64,000 nt of DNA from contig CAMWRH010000003.1 in NCBI GenBank assembly GCA_947176605.1, positions 17,308-81,307 of the forward strand. The letters are read 5' to 3'. Every line of letters begins with the position of its first letter. Positions within the stretch are counted from its first letter, which is position 1. Made by a program: the position numbers and the translations under genes. This document shows, piece after piece, positions 45,422-54,895 of the stretch. The notes beneath the pieces were generated by a model, which did not search any database, was not told the DNA's origin, and saw only the letters and a program-made list of their open reading frames with translations. Origin of the DNA: an uncultured Porphyromonadaceae bacterium (lineage in GTDB: Bacteria > Bacteroidota > Bacteroidia > Bacteroidales > Muribaculaceae).

Positions 45422-45709
45422 TTACTCGGCTTCCGGACCTTTCACCTCATCAAGGAACACGCGCGAGGGCTTGAAGGCCGGCACTTTATGCTCCGGGATG
45501 ATGATTGAGGTGTTCTTGGATATGTTGCGGGCAGTCTTCTCCTTGCGGGTCTTGATGATGAAACTGCCGAATCCACGGAGGTAGACGTTGTGGCCTGCCG
45601 CCATTGACTCCTTTACAACTTCCATAAACTTCTCAACGGTGAGAAGCACAGCAGCTTTGTCGAGGTTCGTGCTGCGAGATATCTCATTTACAATATCTGC
45701 CTTTGTCAT
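45422..45709 (-). CDS. HU-family DNA-binding protein
   Basis: The 95-residue protein is a typical HU/IHF: the dimer helices TKADIVNEISRST and AAVLLTVEKFMEVVKESM, the beta-arm region VYLRGFGSFIIKTRKEKTARN, and the arm tip/return IIIPEHKVPAFKPS. It bends and compacts DNA. It probably shares a transcript with the mS38-like gene 42 bases downstream. No good TAnnTTTG box was found; tATATTTG-like sequence near 45810 is a weak candidate. Confidence 0.95.
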   Translation of the reverse strand: MTKADIVNEISRSTNLDKAAVLLTVEKFMEVVKESMAAGHNVYLRGFGSFIIKTRKEKTARNISKNTSIIIPEHKVPAFKPSRVFLDEVKGPEAE

Positions 45710-45962
45710 TGTCGAAATTTTATCTCCTTATGGTTAAAACTCTATATGTCAATAGTTTACCCATATCCAAACACGCGCTTACGGCTTGGTACGGCGAAAT
45801 TCTGTGCAAATATCGTAAATTTTTTTTAATTAAGCGCTATATTCCCCCTTTTTTCGTACATCGAAAGCGATTTTTTTACTCTTTATCAACTTCATAGCCA
45901 ACTTCCGTCACGCTCCCGGCCGATATCAGCCACTCGGGCGCCCCTATGCCTCCGCAGCCCCC

Positions 45963-46565
45963 TCACCCGGCGCCGAGGGTGATCGTCACCCCCTCGGTCT
46001 TGCCCATTTTGCCGAGCAGCTCGGCGCTATGGTCGGCCCGCATCAGGAGCCGAAGCGCGCATACCATGTCAAAGGATTGCTCCACTATCTCGGTGTCGCT
46101 TTCCTTTATGATGCGCATCACTCCGTCGAGGCTGATGTAGGGTACCTCTACCCTGACCTCTGTCATGCGGTGCATCTCTTTGCGGCCGGCCTCGTCGAGT
46201 GCCAGGCATGCGGCCTCGCGGTAGGCTGTGATCAGTCCGGAGGTGCCGAGCTTTATGCCGCCGAAGTAGCGCACCACTACCACGAGCACATCCGTCACGC
46301 CGTGACTGCGGATCTGCCCAAGTATCGGCTTGCCGGCTGTGCCCGAGGGCTCGCCGTTGTCGTTGAGCTGCCAGTCGGCCATGTCGGGGCCAAGCATGTA
46401 GGCCCAGCATACGTGGCGGGCGTCATGGTAGGCGTTCTGGTATTCCTTGATGCGGTCGCGGGCATCGGCGGCGTCGGCCACCGGCATTGCAAATGCCAGG
46501 AAACGGCTCATTTTCTCGCGGTACTGCCCCTCGCCTGCGCGGGCTATGTGATAGTAGGTATCCAT
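45963..46565 (-). CDS. YigZ/IMPACT-family protein
   Basis: The 200-residue protein has an IMPACT N-terminal domain (about 17-125) with SRFLAFAMPV, DARHVCWAYMLG, NDNGEPSGTAGKPIL and VVVRYFGGIKLGTSGLI, and a C-terminal UPF0029-type ferredoxin-like domain. The biochemical role is unknown; eukaryotic IMPACT regulates translation through GCN2. It is separated from the neighbours by more than 100 bases on both sides. Confidence 0.9.
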   Translation of the reverse strand: MDTYYHIARAGEGQYREKMSRFLAFAMPVADAADARDRIKEYQNAYHDARHVCWAYMLGPDMADWQLNDNGEPSGTAGKPILGQIRSHGVTDVLVVVVRYFGGIKLGTSGLITAYREAACLALDEAGRKEMHRMTEVRVEVPYISLDGVMRIIKESDTEIVEQSFDMVCALRLLMRADHSAELLGKMGKTEGVTITLGAG

Positions 46566-46690
46566 GTGGTAGGGTAAATGGGAAGTGCCGCCGCTACCGC
46601 CTGATCTGCGGCCGGCGACACTTCCTTAACGTGTGGACGGGGGTGGAAATTGCATCCCTGCCGATGCGGCGCCACTTCCATGGAGCGGGT

Positions 46691-47275
46691 TCATCCGAAA
46701 TCCACCGAGCTGCATTCCGGCGGATAGGCCAGCATACCGGCTGCCACCTGGTTTGACTGGCGGCTCCCTACCGTCTCGCGTACGATCGTAAGGGCCCAGG
46801 CCAGGGCGTTGGCCGGACCGCTGGAGGTGATGAATTTTCCGTCTACCACCACCGGGCTGTCTTCATATTTCGCTCCCTTGAGCAGCTCCTCGAATCCGGG
46901 ATAGCATGTGGCTTTGGCTCCCTCGAGCAGGCCGAGCTGACCGAGCACTACGGCCGGTGCGGCGCATATGGCGGCTACGCGCCCGCTCTTCCCTTTTACC
47001 TGACGCTCCAGGAGCCCCTGCAGCGGCGCAAAGTTGTAGAGATGTTCGGCTCCGGGCATTCCCCCGGGGAGGATGAGCCATTCGGGGGCATCAAAAAGTG
47101 TGTTGTCGTAGAGCACATCGGCCTTTACCGATATGCCGTGGGCTCCGGTCACCTGCAGTGACTCGGTTATCGATACGGTCTTGACCGGTATGCCGGCGCG
47201 ACGCAGCACGTCGACTACTGTCAGGGCCTCTACTTCCTCAAATCCCTGGGCTAAAAATAAAAATGATTGCTTCAT
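46691..47275 (-). CDS. DJ-1/PfpI family protein (DJ-1/YajL type)
   Basis: The 194-residue protein has LAQGFEEVEALTVVDVLRRAG with the conserved Glu, and the nucleophile Cys in AAICAAPAVVLGQLGLL. Members act as glyoxalase III-like or protein repair enzymes, or redox chaperones; the claims vary and this one cannot be assigned. It is divergent from rmuC across 168 bases. Confidence 0.9.
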   Translation of the reverse strand: MKQSFLFLAQGFEEVEALTVVDVLRRAGIPVKTVSITESLQVTGAHGISVKADVLYDNTLFDAPEWLILPGGMPGAEHLYNFAPLQGLLERQVKGKSGRVAAICAAPAVVLGQLGLLEGAKATCYPGFEELLKGAKYEDSPVVVDGKFITSSGPANALAWALTIVRETVGSRQSNQVAAGMLAYPPECSSVDFG

Positions 47276-47399
47276 CTTTGATTGTTTAATCTGTAAGTAT
47301 TCAGCAGGTTATATCTGCCGGTTTAGGTTCAGGTGCAATCTGCGGCTTCGCGGGCCGCAAAAATTTTCCTCAAATATAATACTTTCCGTTGAATTTTGC

Positions 47400-47407
47400 T
47401 AATTTTG
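47400..47407 (+). promoter_or_regulatory. Putative -7 box for rmuC
   Basis: TAATTTTG lies 37 bases before the ATG at 47444. No clear TTTG partner is found at 19-21 bases. Confidence 0.4.
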
Positions 47408-47443
47408 TATTGATTTTTTATTTTCAGACCCATATTATTGTCT

Positions 47444-48937
47444 ATGCCCGTTTATCTTATTCTTCTGTCTGCCGTGATTCTCGCCGGCTTTGCTGTGATC
47501 ATAATCCTGTTGCTGCGCCACTCGGCGGCGGCCTCCTCTGCTTCCGCGGCCGGGCAGGCCGAGGAGGCGCAGCGCCGCTACGAGGAGTCTACGCGCACTT
47601 TGCTTGATGAGACGCGCCGCCAGTATGAGCGGCAGATCCAGATGCTTGAGCAGCGTCTTGAGTCGCAGCGCGCCGAGATGGAGGCCCGTATGGAGCGGCG
47701 TGCAGTGGAGATGCGCCGGCAGATGGCCATGGAGTTCTCGGCCCTGGCCTCTGAGTCGCTGCAGCGTGAGACGGAGTCGCTGCAGCACGGCAACCGTGCC
47801 GACATCAGCTCAATTCTTGCTCCGCTGCGCGAGCGTCTGGCTGAATTTCAGCAGACTGTGAGCGATACCTATGTCAGGGAGAATGCCTCGCGCGAGGCGC
47901 TTACGGCGCGTATCGACACTCTGGCGCGCACGAATGCCCGTATCGGGGAGGAGGCGCGACGCCTGTCGAATGCGCTTAAGGGTGATACCCGTCTGCAGGG
48001 GCGCTGGGGTGAGACGGTGCTGCAGCAGCTGCTGGAGCGGGCCGGATTGGTGCAGGGGATACATTTCGAGTCGCAGGCGGTCAGGATCGGCGGGAAGGCC
48101 ATCCGATCCGACGAGGGGCGGGAGTTGCGCCCCGACATGGTGCTCCTGCTCCCGGGGGAGCACCGTGTGGTGGTGGATGCGAAGACGTCGCTGACGGATT
48201 ATCTTGCCTATGCCGAGGCCGACGATGAGGCGCAGGCCGAGGAGTGTCTCAGGCGCCACGTGGCCTCGGTGCGGAAGCATATCCGCGAACTGGCCGATAA
48301 GCAGTATCACCGGCTTATCCCCGGAGCCCTGGAGCATACGCTGATGTTCATGCCAAATGACGCGTCGTTTCTTGCGGCTATGAAGGGGGATGCGTCGCTG
48401 TGTGATTTCGCGCTGCGCAATAATGTGGTGATTGTGTCGCCGGCGCATCTGCTCTCGGTGGTGCAGCTCATTTCGCAGCTATGGCGTGTGGAGAATCAGA
48501 ACCGCAATGCCGAGGCCATCGCCGAGGCGGGGGGGAAGCTCTACGATAAGGTGGCGGCTTTTCTTGAGGATTTTTCCAAGATCCATCGCCATATCCAGGC
48601 TGCCTCGCGTGCGTATGAGGGGAGTCTGAAGCAGCTTACGGTGGGGAGCCAGTGCGTCGCGGCCCGCGCCGAGCGGCTTCGCGAAATGGGTGCGAAGGTG
48701 ACCCGCCGCGTTCCGGAGTCGATGCGCCCCATGCAGGAGCCCACGCTCTTCGATGCCGCGGAGTCTGAGGGGCTATCGTGTGAGGCGCGGGGCGAGGAAA
48801 AAGAGTCCGAAGCTGATGCCGAAATGCCAGTTGCCGTGAGGGCTGCTGAGGTAGTTGCCGTAAAGCGAGAGGGAGGCAAAGGGGAGGTTGTAGACGGCCG
48901 CCACTTCCCCTATGAAGGCCGGATGACTCAGCCATGA
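47444..48937 (+). CDS. rmuC: DNA recombination protein RmuC homolog
   Basis: RmuC proteins limit DNA inversions at short inverted repeats, and may be nucleases. The 497-residue protein has an N-terminal membrane helix (YLILLSAVILAGFAVIIILLL), a coiled coil (about 35-100, Glu/Arg/Gln-rich) and the RmuC domain with LQGRWGETVLQQLLE, LRPDMVLLLPG and VVDAKTSL. I used ATG 47444 rather than TTG 47438. The last 54 residues after about EPTLFDAAES are encoded by DNA antisense to the patatin gene, and lack any known domain. Confidence 0.9.
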   Translation: MPVYLILLSAVILAGFAVIIILLLRHSAAASSASAAGQAEEAQRRYEESTRTLLDETRRQYERQIQMLEQRLESQRAEMEARMERRAVEMRRQMAMEFSALASESLQRETESLQHGNRADISSILAPLRERLAEFQQTVSDTYVRENASREALTARIDTLARTNARIGEEARRLSNALKGDTRLQGRWGETVLQQLLERAGLVQGIHFESQAVRIGGKAIRSDEGRELRPDMVLLLPGEHRVVVDAKTSLTDYLAYAEADDEAQAEECLRRHVASVRKHIRELADKQYHRLIPGALEHTLMFMPNDASFLAAMKGDASLCDFALRNNVVIVSPAHLLSVVQLISQLWRVENQNRNAEAIAEAGGKLYDKVAAFLEDFSKIHRHIQAASRAYEGSLKQLTVGSQCVAARAERLREMGAKVTRRVPESMRPMQEPTLFDAAESEGLSCEARGEEKESEADAEMPVAVRAAEVVAVKREGGKGEVVDGRHFPYEGRMTQP

Positions 48938-51286
48938 CCCGTGGCGCGCCATCCCGTCGGCGCCGCATTCGATGTGGCGTATGGGGAGAAATCCGTAGAA
49001 GTCGCCGCGCACCTGGAATTTGTCGATCGGGTTCCATACGGGATTGAGTCCGGCCGCCACGAAGTTGTAGGCCCGCAGTCCGGGATTGAAGTAGTCGGAT
49101 GTGGAGGGTGTGGGCGAGAAGGCGGGGGCGCCGATGAGTTCGGCGGTGTAGGTCTGGTAAAGCGGGCCTGCCGTGGCCACGGCTTTGCCGTAGCCGCCGA
49201 GATGTATCCGGTGGGCCAGCGGGAAGTACTGGCGCCATTCGAGCTCGGCCTGCAGGCGGTAATGCCGGCGGTAGCTTATCCGGTGTCCGTCGTCACCTTC
49301 GGGGGTATAGTATGCGTGCTGCCATTCTCCGCCGGCCACACCCTTCATCAGGCGTCCCGACATGGGATACATCGCATCGTCGAGTGTATTGTATTCCCAT
49401 CCGAAGTTGATGGCCGCTATCTTCATGCGGCTCCTGTCACGGTGATCGGCGGTGAAGTCGATCCCTTCTGACTGAGGATAGTATTTCCAGCGTTTCTCTC
49501 CGTAGGCTGCTGAAGCTGTGAAGATGGATTTGCGCCCGGTGGCCAGGCAGTAGTGGAGTTTTACGTATTGCTCCGTGTCGGTGATAAACGAAGGGGTATT
49601 GTCCTGATAGAACATCAGCTGCGAACTGTAGTATTTATGCCGGCTCATAATCCCTTCGAGCTTTATGTAGGCGGGTTTGCGGCTGTGGACGGTGAATTTT
49701 CCAGCCAGCTGTCCGGCATAGTAGCTCTGCCCTATCCATCCGGAGAGATCGGCATCGAGCGAGTTGTAGCTCAATGTGTGATAGCCTAAGTCGAGATAGA
49801 GCATGCTTTGGGTGCCGGTGGTGAGCCATCCGCCTACGCCTATGTTCCAGGGGTTGCTGATTTCGGGTTTGAGTATGAGCAGGTTGTTTTTGCGTATCTG
49901 CGGGGCCACGGTATCGGGGTCGCCGAATGCCACTTCGGGGAGCAGGTTGCGCAGTTTGCCGCCGCTGATGGCGCGGTAGTAGGCGTCCTGTGTCTGTTCG
50001 AGGCCGAATGGCTCATGGGGATACCCCCGGTCGAAGAGGAATTTCAGGAAGTTGCGCTGGCTGCGGGTGCCTGCTGTCACGGCTACGGAATCAAACATCA
50101 CCTCGGGCGTCTGCCCGGTGAAACGTGTGCGCCGGGCAGTCACTTCGCCCGGCGACCGGCGGTAGGCCATACGGCTTTTGATCGAATCCACCATCGCCAG
50201 GCCGGTGCGGTAGCCGATGTCGTAGATCACGTCGGCCTGCCCGAAGTCGAGCACGCCGAAGTTGAGCACCGGGCACTGTATCTTTATCCCGTCGGCCGCG
50301 GGTACGGAGTAGTCGTTGTTCTGGATTATCATGTCTTCGAGCTGCGAGAGCACGTTGTTTTTCTCCGGCTTCCCGTCGGGGCCGGATACGGAGACTCCTA
50401 TTATGAAGTCGGGATTGAAATCCTCCTGCATCACGTCTACGGGGAAGTTGTCGTAGATTCCGCCGTCGTATACCAGCACTCCGTCCATCTCGATGGGGCG
50501 GAATACGAGCGGGAAACTCATCGATGCCCTGACGGCACGCCCCAGGTCGCCACTGTCGAGCACGATCTTGTGTTTGTGGTATATGTCGCTTGTCACGCAG
50601 CGGAAGGGGACCATGAGCCGGTTGAAGTCTTCTTCGCATTGCGCCGTGTAGGGGGTGTAGATCTGCAGGAACTCTATGTTCATGGCCAGCGGACTGATCA
50701 GCGAACTGGGTATCAGCTGCGAGGCGATGTTGCCTGATATGGAGTCGCGCAGGTTGATGCTTACGTTGGCCCATGCCGGTGTGGGGGTAGGCTTGGAGAA
50801 GTAGTATACGAGCGACGGGTCGAGCGTGCCGGTGGCGCAGTCCTGGAATACGGGGGATTTGATGAAGGCGAGCATTTCGTCGGGCGACATGCCGATGGCG
50901 TAAAGGCTTCCGATGATGGCTCCCATCGATGTGCCGGTGATGCAGTCCACGGGTATGTCGTTCTCTTCGAGAGCCTTGATCACTCCGATGTGGGCGATAC
51001 CCTTTGCTCCGCCGCCGCTGAGCACGAGCCCTACCTGATAGTCGCCGCGCCGGTATGCCTGAGGGATGTCGGGGCGTGCGAGCAGACTGTCGGCCGGAAG
51101 CGTGGGGGCTTCGAGGGCCTGCTGCAGGTCGGGGATGGAGTCGGCCTCGCCGGGAGTGGCGGGGCGCGTCACTTCGAGTTCGAGCGGCCCTTCGGGGAGC
51201 ACCGTCTGTGCGCTCACGTCGGGCAAGGCGGCTGCCGTGGCCAGGATGCCGCCGTATATTAGCATGGGTATCAGTCGTTTTGCCAT
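48773..51286 (-). CDS. Patatin-like phospholipase with C-terminal outer-membrane barrel
   Basis: The 837-residue precursor has a signal peptide, a patatin domain (about 83-280) with oxyanion loop SGGGAKG, nucleophile Ser120 in GTSMG and Asp274 in DGG, then linker (POTRA-like region about 355-450), and a 16-stranded surface-antigen-type barrel ending GISFGLFFLAPRLTR. The layout resembles PlpD of Pseudomonas, which releases lipase activity at the surface. It follows the DUF349 gene after a terminator, and its 3' end overlaps rmuC. Confidence 0.91.
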   Translation of the reverse strand: MAKRLIPMLIYGGILATAAALPDVSAQTVLPEGPLELEVTRPATPGEADSIPDLQQALEAPTLPADSLLARPDIPQAYRRGDYQVGLVLSGGGAKGIAHIGVIKALEENDIPVDCITGTSMGAIIGSLYAIGMSPDEMLAFIKSPVFQDCATGTLDPSLVYYFSKPTPTPAWANVSINLRDSISGNIASQLIPSSLISPLAMNIEFLQIYTPYTAQCEEDFNRLMVPFRCVTSDIYHKHKIVLDSGDLGRAVRASMSFPLVFRPIEMDGVLVYDGGIYDNFPVDVMQEDFNPDFIIGVSVSGPDGKPEKNNVLSQLEDMIIQNNDYSVPAADGIKIQCPVLNFGVLDFGQADVIYDIGYRTGLAMVDSIKSRMAYRRSPGEVTARRTRFTGQTPEVMFDSVAVTAGTRSQRNFLKFLFDRGYPHEPFGLEQTQDAYYRAISGGKLRNLLPEVAFGDPDTVAPQIRKNNLLILKPEISNPWNIGVGGWLTTGTQSMLYLDLGYHTLSYNSLDADLSGWIGQSYYAGQLAGKFTVHSRKPAYIKLEGIMSRHKYYSSQLMFYQDNTPSFITDTEQYVKLHYCLATGRKSIFTASAAYGEKRWKYYPQSEGIDFTADHRDRSRMKIAAINFGWEYNTLDDAMYPMSGRLMKGVAGGEWQHAYYTPEGDDGHRISYRRHYRLQAELEWRQYFPLAHRIHLGGYGKAVATAGPLYQTYTAELIGAPAFSPTPSTSDYFNPGLRAYNFVAAGLNPVWNPIDKFQVRGDFYGFLPIRHIECGADGMARHGSWLSHPAFIGEVAAVYNLPFASLSLYGNYLSSPHGNWHFGISFGLFFLAPRLTR

Positions 51287-51437
51287 AAGGGAATGTTCAG
51301 TTTTTCAACCTGCGTATAAGTGGAATCTATAATGCGACGCTGCTTTCGGCTGCCGGAGTTGCCTCTCGGCCCCTGCGCGATCGGAGAGTCACAAATAGTG
51401 TAATGTCATATTTTTAACATTTATTACACTAAAAAAG

Positions 51438-51474
51438 TTCCCTCCCACCGGTTGTCACAACCGTTGGGAGGGAA
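51438..51474 (-). terminator. Terminator after the DUF349 gene
   Basis: A 17-bp stem with one mismatch (ttccctcccaccggttg and its partner) is followed on the minus strand by CTTTTTTAGTG. It lies 66 bases past the DUF349 stop. Confidence 0.9.
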
Positions 51475-51539
51475 AGGATTCGTCTCTACGATGAAAGGTC
51501 GGTCTGTGATGCGTATGGCTGCAAGTAGCCTGAGATCGC

Positions 51540-53348
51540 TTACTTCGTAGTCTGTGCGGCCTCTACCATCGCGAGCTTTTCACGCAGCTGGCGGATGTCG
51601 TCTTCGATGCGTGCCATCTTGCGCTCCATTTCCTTTACCATGGAGTTGCCGGCAGAGGTCTTGACGTTGAAGAATCCGAGATTATTTGCATAAGTCTTGA
51701 GTTCCTGGCTTTTGGCTTCGATCTGGCGCTTGATGCGTTCCTGCTCTGAGCCGAGGCGGCGTGCATCGTCGCGCATACTGTCGAGCTGCCCTTCGAAACG
51801 GTGGCGGCGCTCTTTGTCGCGGGCCGAATTGATGGCGGCATATACGGCGTCGCAGGCGGCGCGGTAGTCGGCCTGAAGCTGGGCTTTCTGCTTGAAGGGT
51901 ACGAATCCGATCCCCTCGTAGCGTGCCTGAAGCTCCTTGACGGCGCGGAGACGCTCATTGCGGTCGGCATCAGCCGGGATATTCCTGATTGCCTCTATCA
52001 CCTCGCGCTTGGCATTGAGATTGGCGGTCTCTTCGGTGTGTCGGGCGGCATTCTGCTCTTTGCGCATGGCGAAGAATCTGTTGCAGGCCGAGCTGAAGCG
52101 CTCCCATATGGAGTCGGAGTATTTCCGCCCTACGTTGCCGATGGTGCGCCATTCGGCCTGGAGCTTCTGCATCTCTTCGATGTGCTTTTTAAAGTCGCCT
52201 TCTGCCAGGATTGCCTCGGCGCGCTCGCAGAGACGGGTCTTTTTCTCAAGATTGGCCTGGAATGTCTCGCGGGTGCTCTGGAAGTATTCCGTGCGGGCGG
52301 TGAAGAAGGCGTCGCATTCGCTGCGGAAGCGGGCATAGAGATCGTTGTTGACCTTACGCGATGCGAAACCGATTGATTTCCACTTCTCCTGCAGCCCTTT
52401 CACCCTCTCACGCGCCTCATCCCATGCCGCAAACGTCTTGAGCGCAGCGCGGTCGATACCCTGCAGCTCGGCGATGATGGCTTCTTTGGCCTCTTCATTG
52501 GCCTTTTCTTCTGCCTTGCGCCCTTCGAAATATTCCTGGTGGCGACGGTTGACGGTGCCGGAAGCCTGACGGAACTCCTCCCAGATCTCATCGCGGAGCT
52601 CTTTGCTTACGGGTCCGGTCTCGCGCCATTCGGCGTGCAGAAGCTGCAGGCGGCGTCCGGCCTCCACCACATCGGGCTCTTCGGCCAGGGCTTTTGCTTC
52701 TTCTATGATGCGGCGCTTTGCCTCGAGGTTCTTGCGGAAGTCGAGGTCGCGCAGCTCTTTGTTCATCTTCAGTGTGTCGTAGTATTGCTCTACGGTGAGC
52801 TGGAATTTCTTCCAGATATCTGATTCGGCCGAGGGAGTCACCTCCTTGATGTCGCGGAATTTCTGCTGCAGCTCCTGAAATTCCTGGAAGTGCACGTTGA
52901 CACTGTCGGCATTCTCCGAAATGGCCTGCATTCTTGCGAGAATCTCTCTTTTGGCTTCAAGATTCTGCTCCAGGCGCTTCTCTTCGGCCTCAAGATATTG
53001 CTGCCGCATTGCCCGGAATTCCGCCATGAGGTCTTTGGCCTCATTCTCGGCCTCGTCGGGATTGGCCGAGAATGTCTCGGGGGAGTTGCCGGCCTCTACG
53101 AAGGCATTCATCTCATCGTTAATCTCGCGTTGGCGCAGAGAGAACAGTGCCTGCTTTATCGCCATCACCTCGCGATGGGAGTTGACACTCCGGCTCTTCA
53201 CGATATCGCGGAGTCTTGCCAGCAATTCCTCTTTGCTCAGGGCGTGCACATCGGCCGATGCCTGTACGTTGGCTGTATCTTCCTGCTGTGCGCATGCCAC
53301 GACTTCGGCCTCCTGGCCGGGAGTCGTGATTGTTTCGGGTTCGGTCAT
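51540..53348 (-). CDS. DUF349 repeat protein
   Basis: The 602-residue cytosolic protein is almost all helical and charged, with at least five DUF349 repeats (segments such as WRETGPVSKELRDEIWEEFRQ and AEWRTIGNVGRKYSDSIWERF are repeated about every 70-80 residues) and a C-terminal coiled coil (about 540-600). DUF349 proteins are common in Bacteroidota; function unknown. It starts 117 bases after the cyclophilin stop. Confidence 0.88.
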   Translation of the reverse strand: MTEPETITTPGQEAEVVACAQQEDTANVQASADVHALSKEELLARLRDIVKSRSVNSHREVMAIKQALFSLRQREINDEMNAFVEAGNSPETFSANPDEAENEAKDLMAEFRAMRQQYLEAEEKRLEQNLEAKREILARMQAISENADSVNVHFQEFQELQQKFRDIKEVTPSAESDIWKKFQLTVEQYYDTLKMNKELRDLDFRKNLEAKRRIIEEAKALAEEPDVVEAGRRLQLLHAEWRETGPVSKELRDEIWEEFRQASGTVNRRHQEYFEGRKAEEKANEEAKEAIIAELQGIDRAALKTFAAWDEARERVKGLQEKWKSIGFASRKVNNDLYARFRSECDAFFTARTEYFQSTRETFQANLEKKTRLCERAEAILAEGDFKKHIEEMQKLQAEWRTIGNVGRKYSDSIWERFSSACNRFFAMRKEQNAARHTEETANLNAKREVIEAIRNIPADADRNERLRAVKELQARYEGIGFVPFKQKAQLQADYRAACDAVYAAINSARDKERRHRFEGQLDSMRDDARRLGSEQERIKRQIEAKSQELKTYANNLGFFNVKTSAGNSMVKEMERKMARIEDDIRQLREKLAMVEAAQTTK

Positions 53349-53394
53349 GATAGATGGTTAGGATTATCTTGTCTAAGTAAGTGTGCAAATTCAA

Positions 53395-53424
53395 TTCATG
53401 CAATAAGCTTGCAGATTGCATGAA
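53395..53424. other. 10-bp inverted repeat between cyclophilin and DUF349 genes
   Basis: Perfect arms ttcatgcaat and attgcatgaa with a 10-base loop. It lies in the 117-base gap; with no T-run it is more likely a protein-binding site or mRNA hairpin than a terminator. Confidence 0.45.
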
Positions 53425-53465
53425 GGATTCGTATCACTTACCATCGTTTAAATTTCAGCACTAAC

Positions 53466-54332
53466 TTATTTTTCCAATACTTTTACGCTCAGTATGCGTA
53501 TGTCCTCTTTGGGTCGGTCGGAGGGATCGGTCTCGGCCTGCTGTATCTTTTCGATGGTCTCCATCCCTTCGATTACTTCGCCGAATACGGTATACTGGTT
53601 GTCGAGATGCGGTGTGCCGCCGAGGTTTACATAGTCGGCCTTGAGCTGCTCGGGGAGTGTGGGGAGCACCACTTCGCTCTCCAGCTGCTCTATGAGCTGG
53701 CGGCGGAAGGTCTCGAGCGAGTCTCGGTCGCCCGCGGCCTGGAGTTCGCGGATTTTCGGGGCGTTCTGCTTCATGAGCTGCATCCAGTATTGCTGCTTCA
53801 CATCGTTGGCCATGCGCTGCTCGGCCTGCTCCATGCTGCGGGCCGACTGCTTTTGGCCGGTGACGATGTAGAACTGCGAGCCCGACGAGCGGCGTTCCGG
53901 ATTGACGGCATCGCCGGTGCGGGCCGCCGCCACGGCGCCATATTTATGGTAATGCTTCGGATAGAGGATCTCGGCCTCGAGCGTATAGCCGGGATCGCCG
54001 CTGCCGAGCTGCTTCCCGGCGGGAGCCTCTTTTGAGTTGGGGTCGCCGGTCTGCACCATGAAGTCTTTTATCACGCGGTGGAAGAGCACACCGTCGTAGA
54101 ACCCCTCTTCGGCCAGACGGATGAAGTTGTCGCGATGCGCCGGTGTGTCGCCGTAAAGGCGCAGCTTCACCGGCCCCTCGGTGGTGATGATCTCCACTAT
54201 GGCATCGCGGGAAGTGACTGTATCTGTCATTTCGTCAGTTTTGTTTGAGGCCTCGCCGTGCCCGCGCACCGTTGATGCGCCGCATACCGCGAGGGCAAGT
54301 ATGAAAAGTGATAGTAGTATCTTTCGTGTCAT
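53466..54332 (-). CDS. Exported cyclophilin-type peptidylprolyl isomerase
   Basis: The 288-residue precursor has a signal peptide (MTRKILLSLFILALAVCGAS) with a cysteine that could be lipidated. The cyclophilin domain is split by an insert: FHRVIKDFMVQTGDP and SGSQFYIVTGQ are followed by about 75 extra helical residues (about 155-230) before the closing TVFGEVIEGME. It catalyses prolyl isomerisation of periplasmic proteins. Split cyclophilins with an insert here are usual in Bacteroidota. Confidence 0.91.
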   Translation of the reverse strand: MTRKILLSLFILALAVCGASTVRGHGEASNKTDEMTDTVTSRDAIVEIITTEGPVKLRLYGDTPAHRDNFIRLAEEGFYDGVLFHRVIKDFMVQTGDPNSKEAPAGKQLGSGDPGYTLEAEILYPKHYHKYGAVAAARTGDAVNPERRSSGSQFYIVTGQKQSARSMEQAEQRMANDVKQQYWMQLMKQNAPKIRELQAAGDRDSLETFRRQLIEQLESEVVLPTLPEQLKADYVNLGGTPHLDNQYTVFGEVIEGMETIEKIQQAETDPSDRPKEDIRILSVKVLEK

Positions 54333-54412
54333 ATGAATCGGATGGATATGTAGGGAGCGGCCGCCGGAGCTGCACTGACGTGTCGCGGCGACACGCTCAG
54401 CGCCCGGACGCC

Positions 54413-54796
54413 TCAGTCGAAGGTGCCGGCCGGATAGACACGCTTGTAGAGACGGCGGAACACGTCGTCGGATGCCACGAGCTCGTCTACTCGCTCTGTA
54501 TAGTCTTTGCCCCAGATCGCTTCAAGGAGCTGGCCGATATAGCGCCGCTCACGGTCTTTGGCTATGGCGCCCTCTATGAGGACGGGTAGATAGTCGGCAA
54601 ATCCTTCCCTGTCGACGGCGGCCAGGAATCGGGCCGAGCTGGCCAGGAACTGGCCGGAGGCATCAGCCCTGCGGAGCTCGATTATCAGGTTGTCAAGCTT
54701 CCCGCGGCATTCGTCGACATGATTGACTATGTACTCATAAAGTTCCATGGCGCGACCCTCGTCGGCGCCCTCATGGGTGGTAGTCTGATCGCTCAT
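54413..54796 (-). CDS. Small helical protein, unknown
   Basis: This 127-residue protein has no signal peptide or membrane helix and is predicted all-helical: an acidic start (MSDQTTTHEGADEGRAMELYEYIV), then helices with LDNLIIELRRADASGQFLAS and IGQLLEAIWGKDYTERVDEL. I do not recognise a family. It is 80 bases upstream of the cyclophilin on the same strand, divergent from the cytidylate-kinase-like gene. Function unknown. Confidence 0.7.
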   Translation of the reverse strand: MSDQTTTHEGADEGRAMELYEYIVNHVDECRGKLDNLIIELRRADASGQFLASSARFLAAVDREGFADYLPVLIEGAIAKDRERRYIGQLLEAIWGKDYTERVDELVASDDVFRRLYKRVYPAGTFD

Positions 54797-54864
54797 ACGT
54801 AATGTTTAATACGAAGTTCGGCCACAAATTTAGTAAAAAATTTCTTAGTACGCCCGATTTTGCT

Positions 54865-54872
54865 TAATTTTG
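54865..54872 (+). promoter_or_regulatory. Putative -7 box for the cytidylate-kinase-like gene
   Basis: TAATTTTG lies 24 bases before the ATG at 54896; TTTC at 54841-54844 is 20 bases upstream, a near-match to TTTG. Confidence 0.5.
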
Positions 54873-54895
54873 TGGTGTTTTTAACCGATGTATCT

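Noticed and set aside
45703..45897. 64-residue plus-strand frame upstream of HU
   Set aside because: Lies in AT-rich promoter DNA, Phe/Tyr/Lys-rich by base composition, and has no supporting context.
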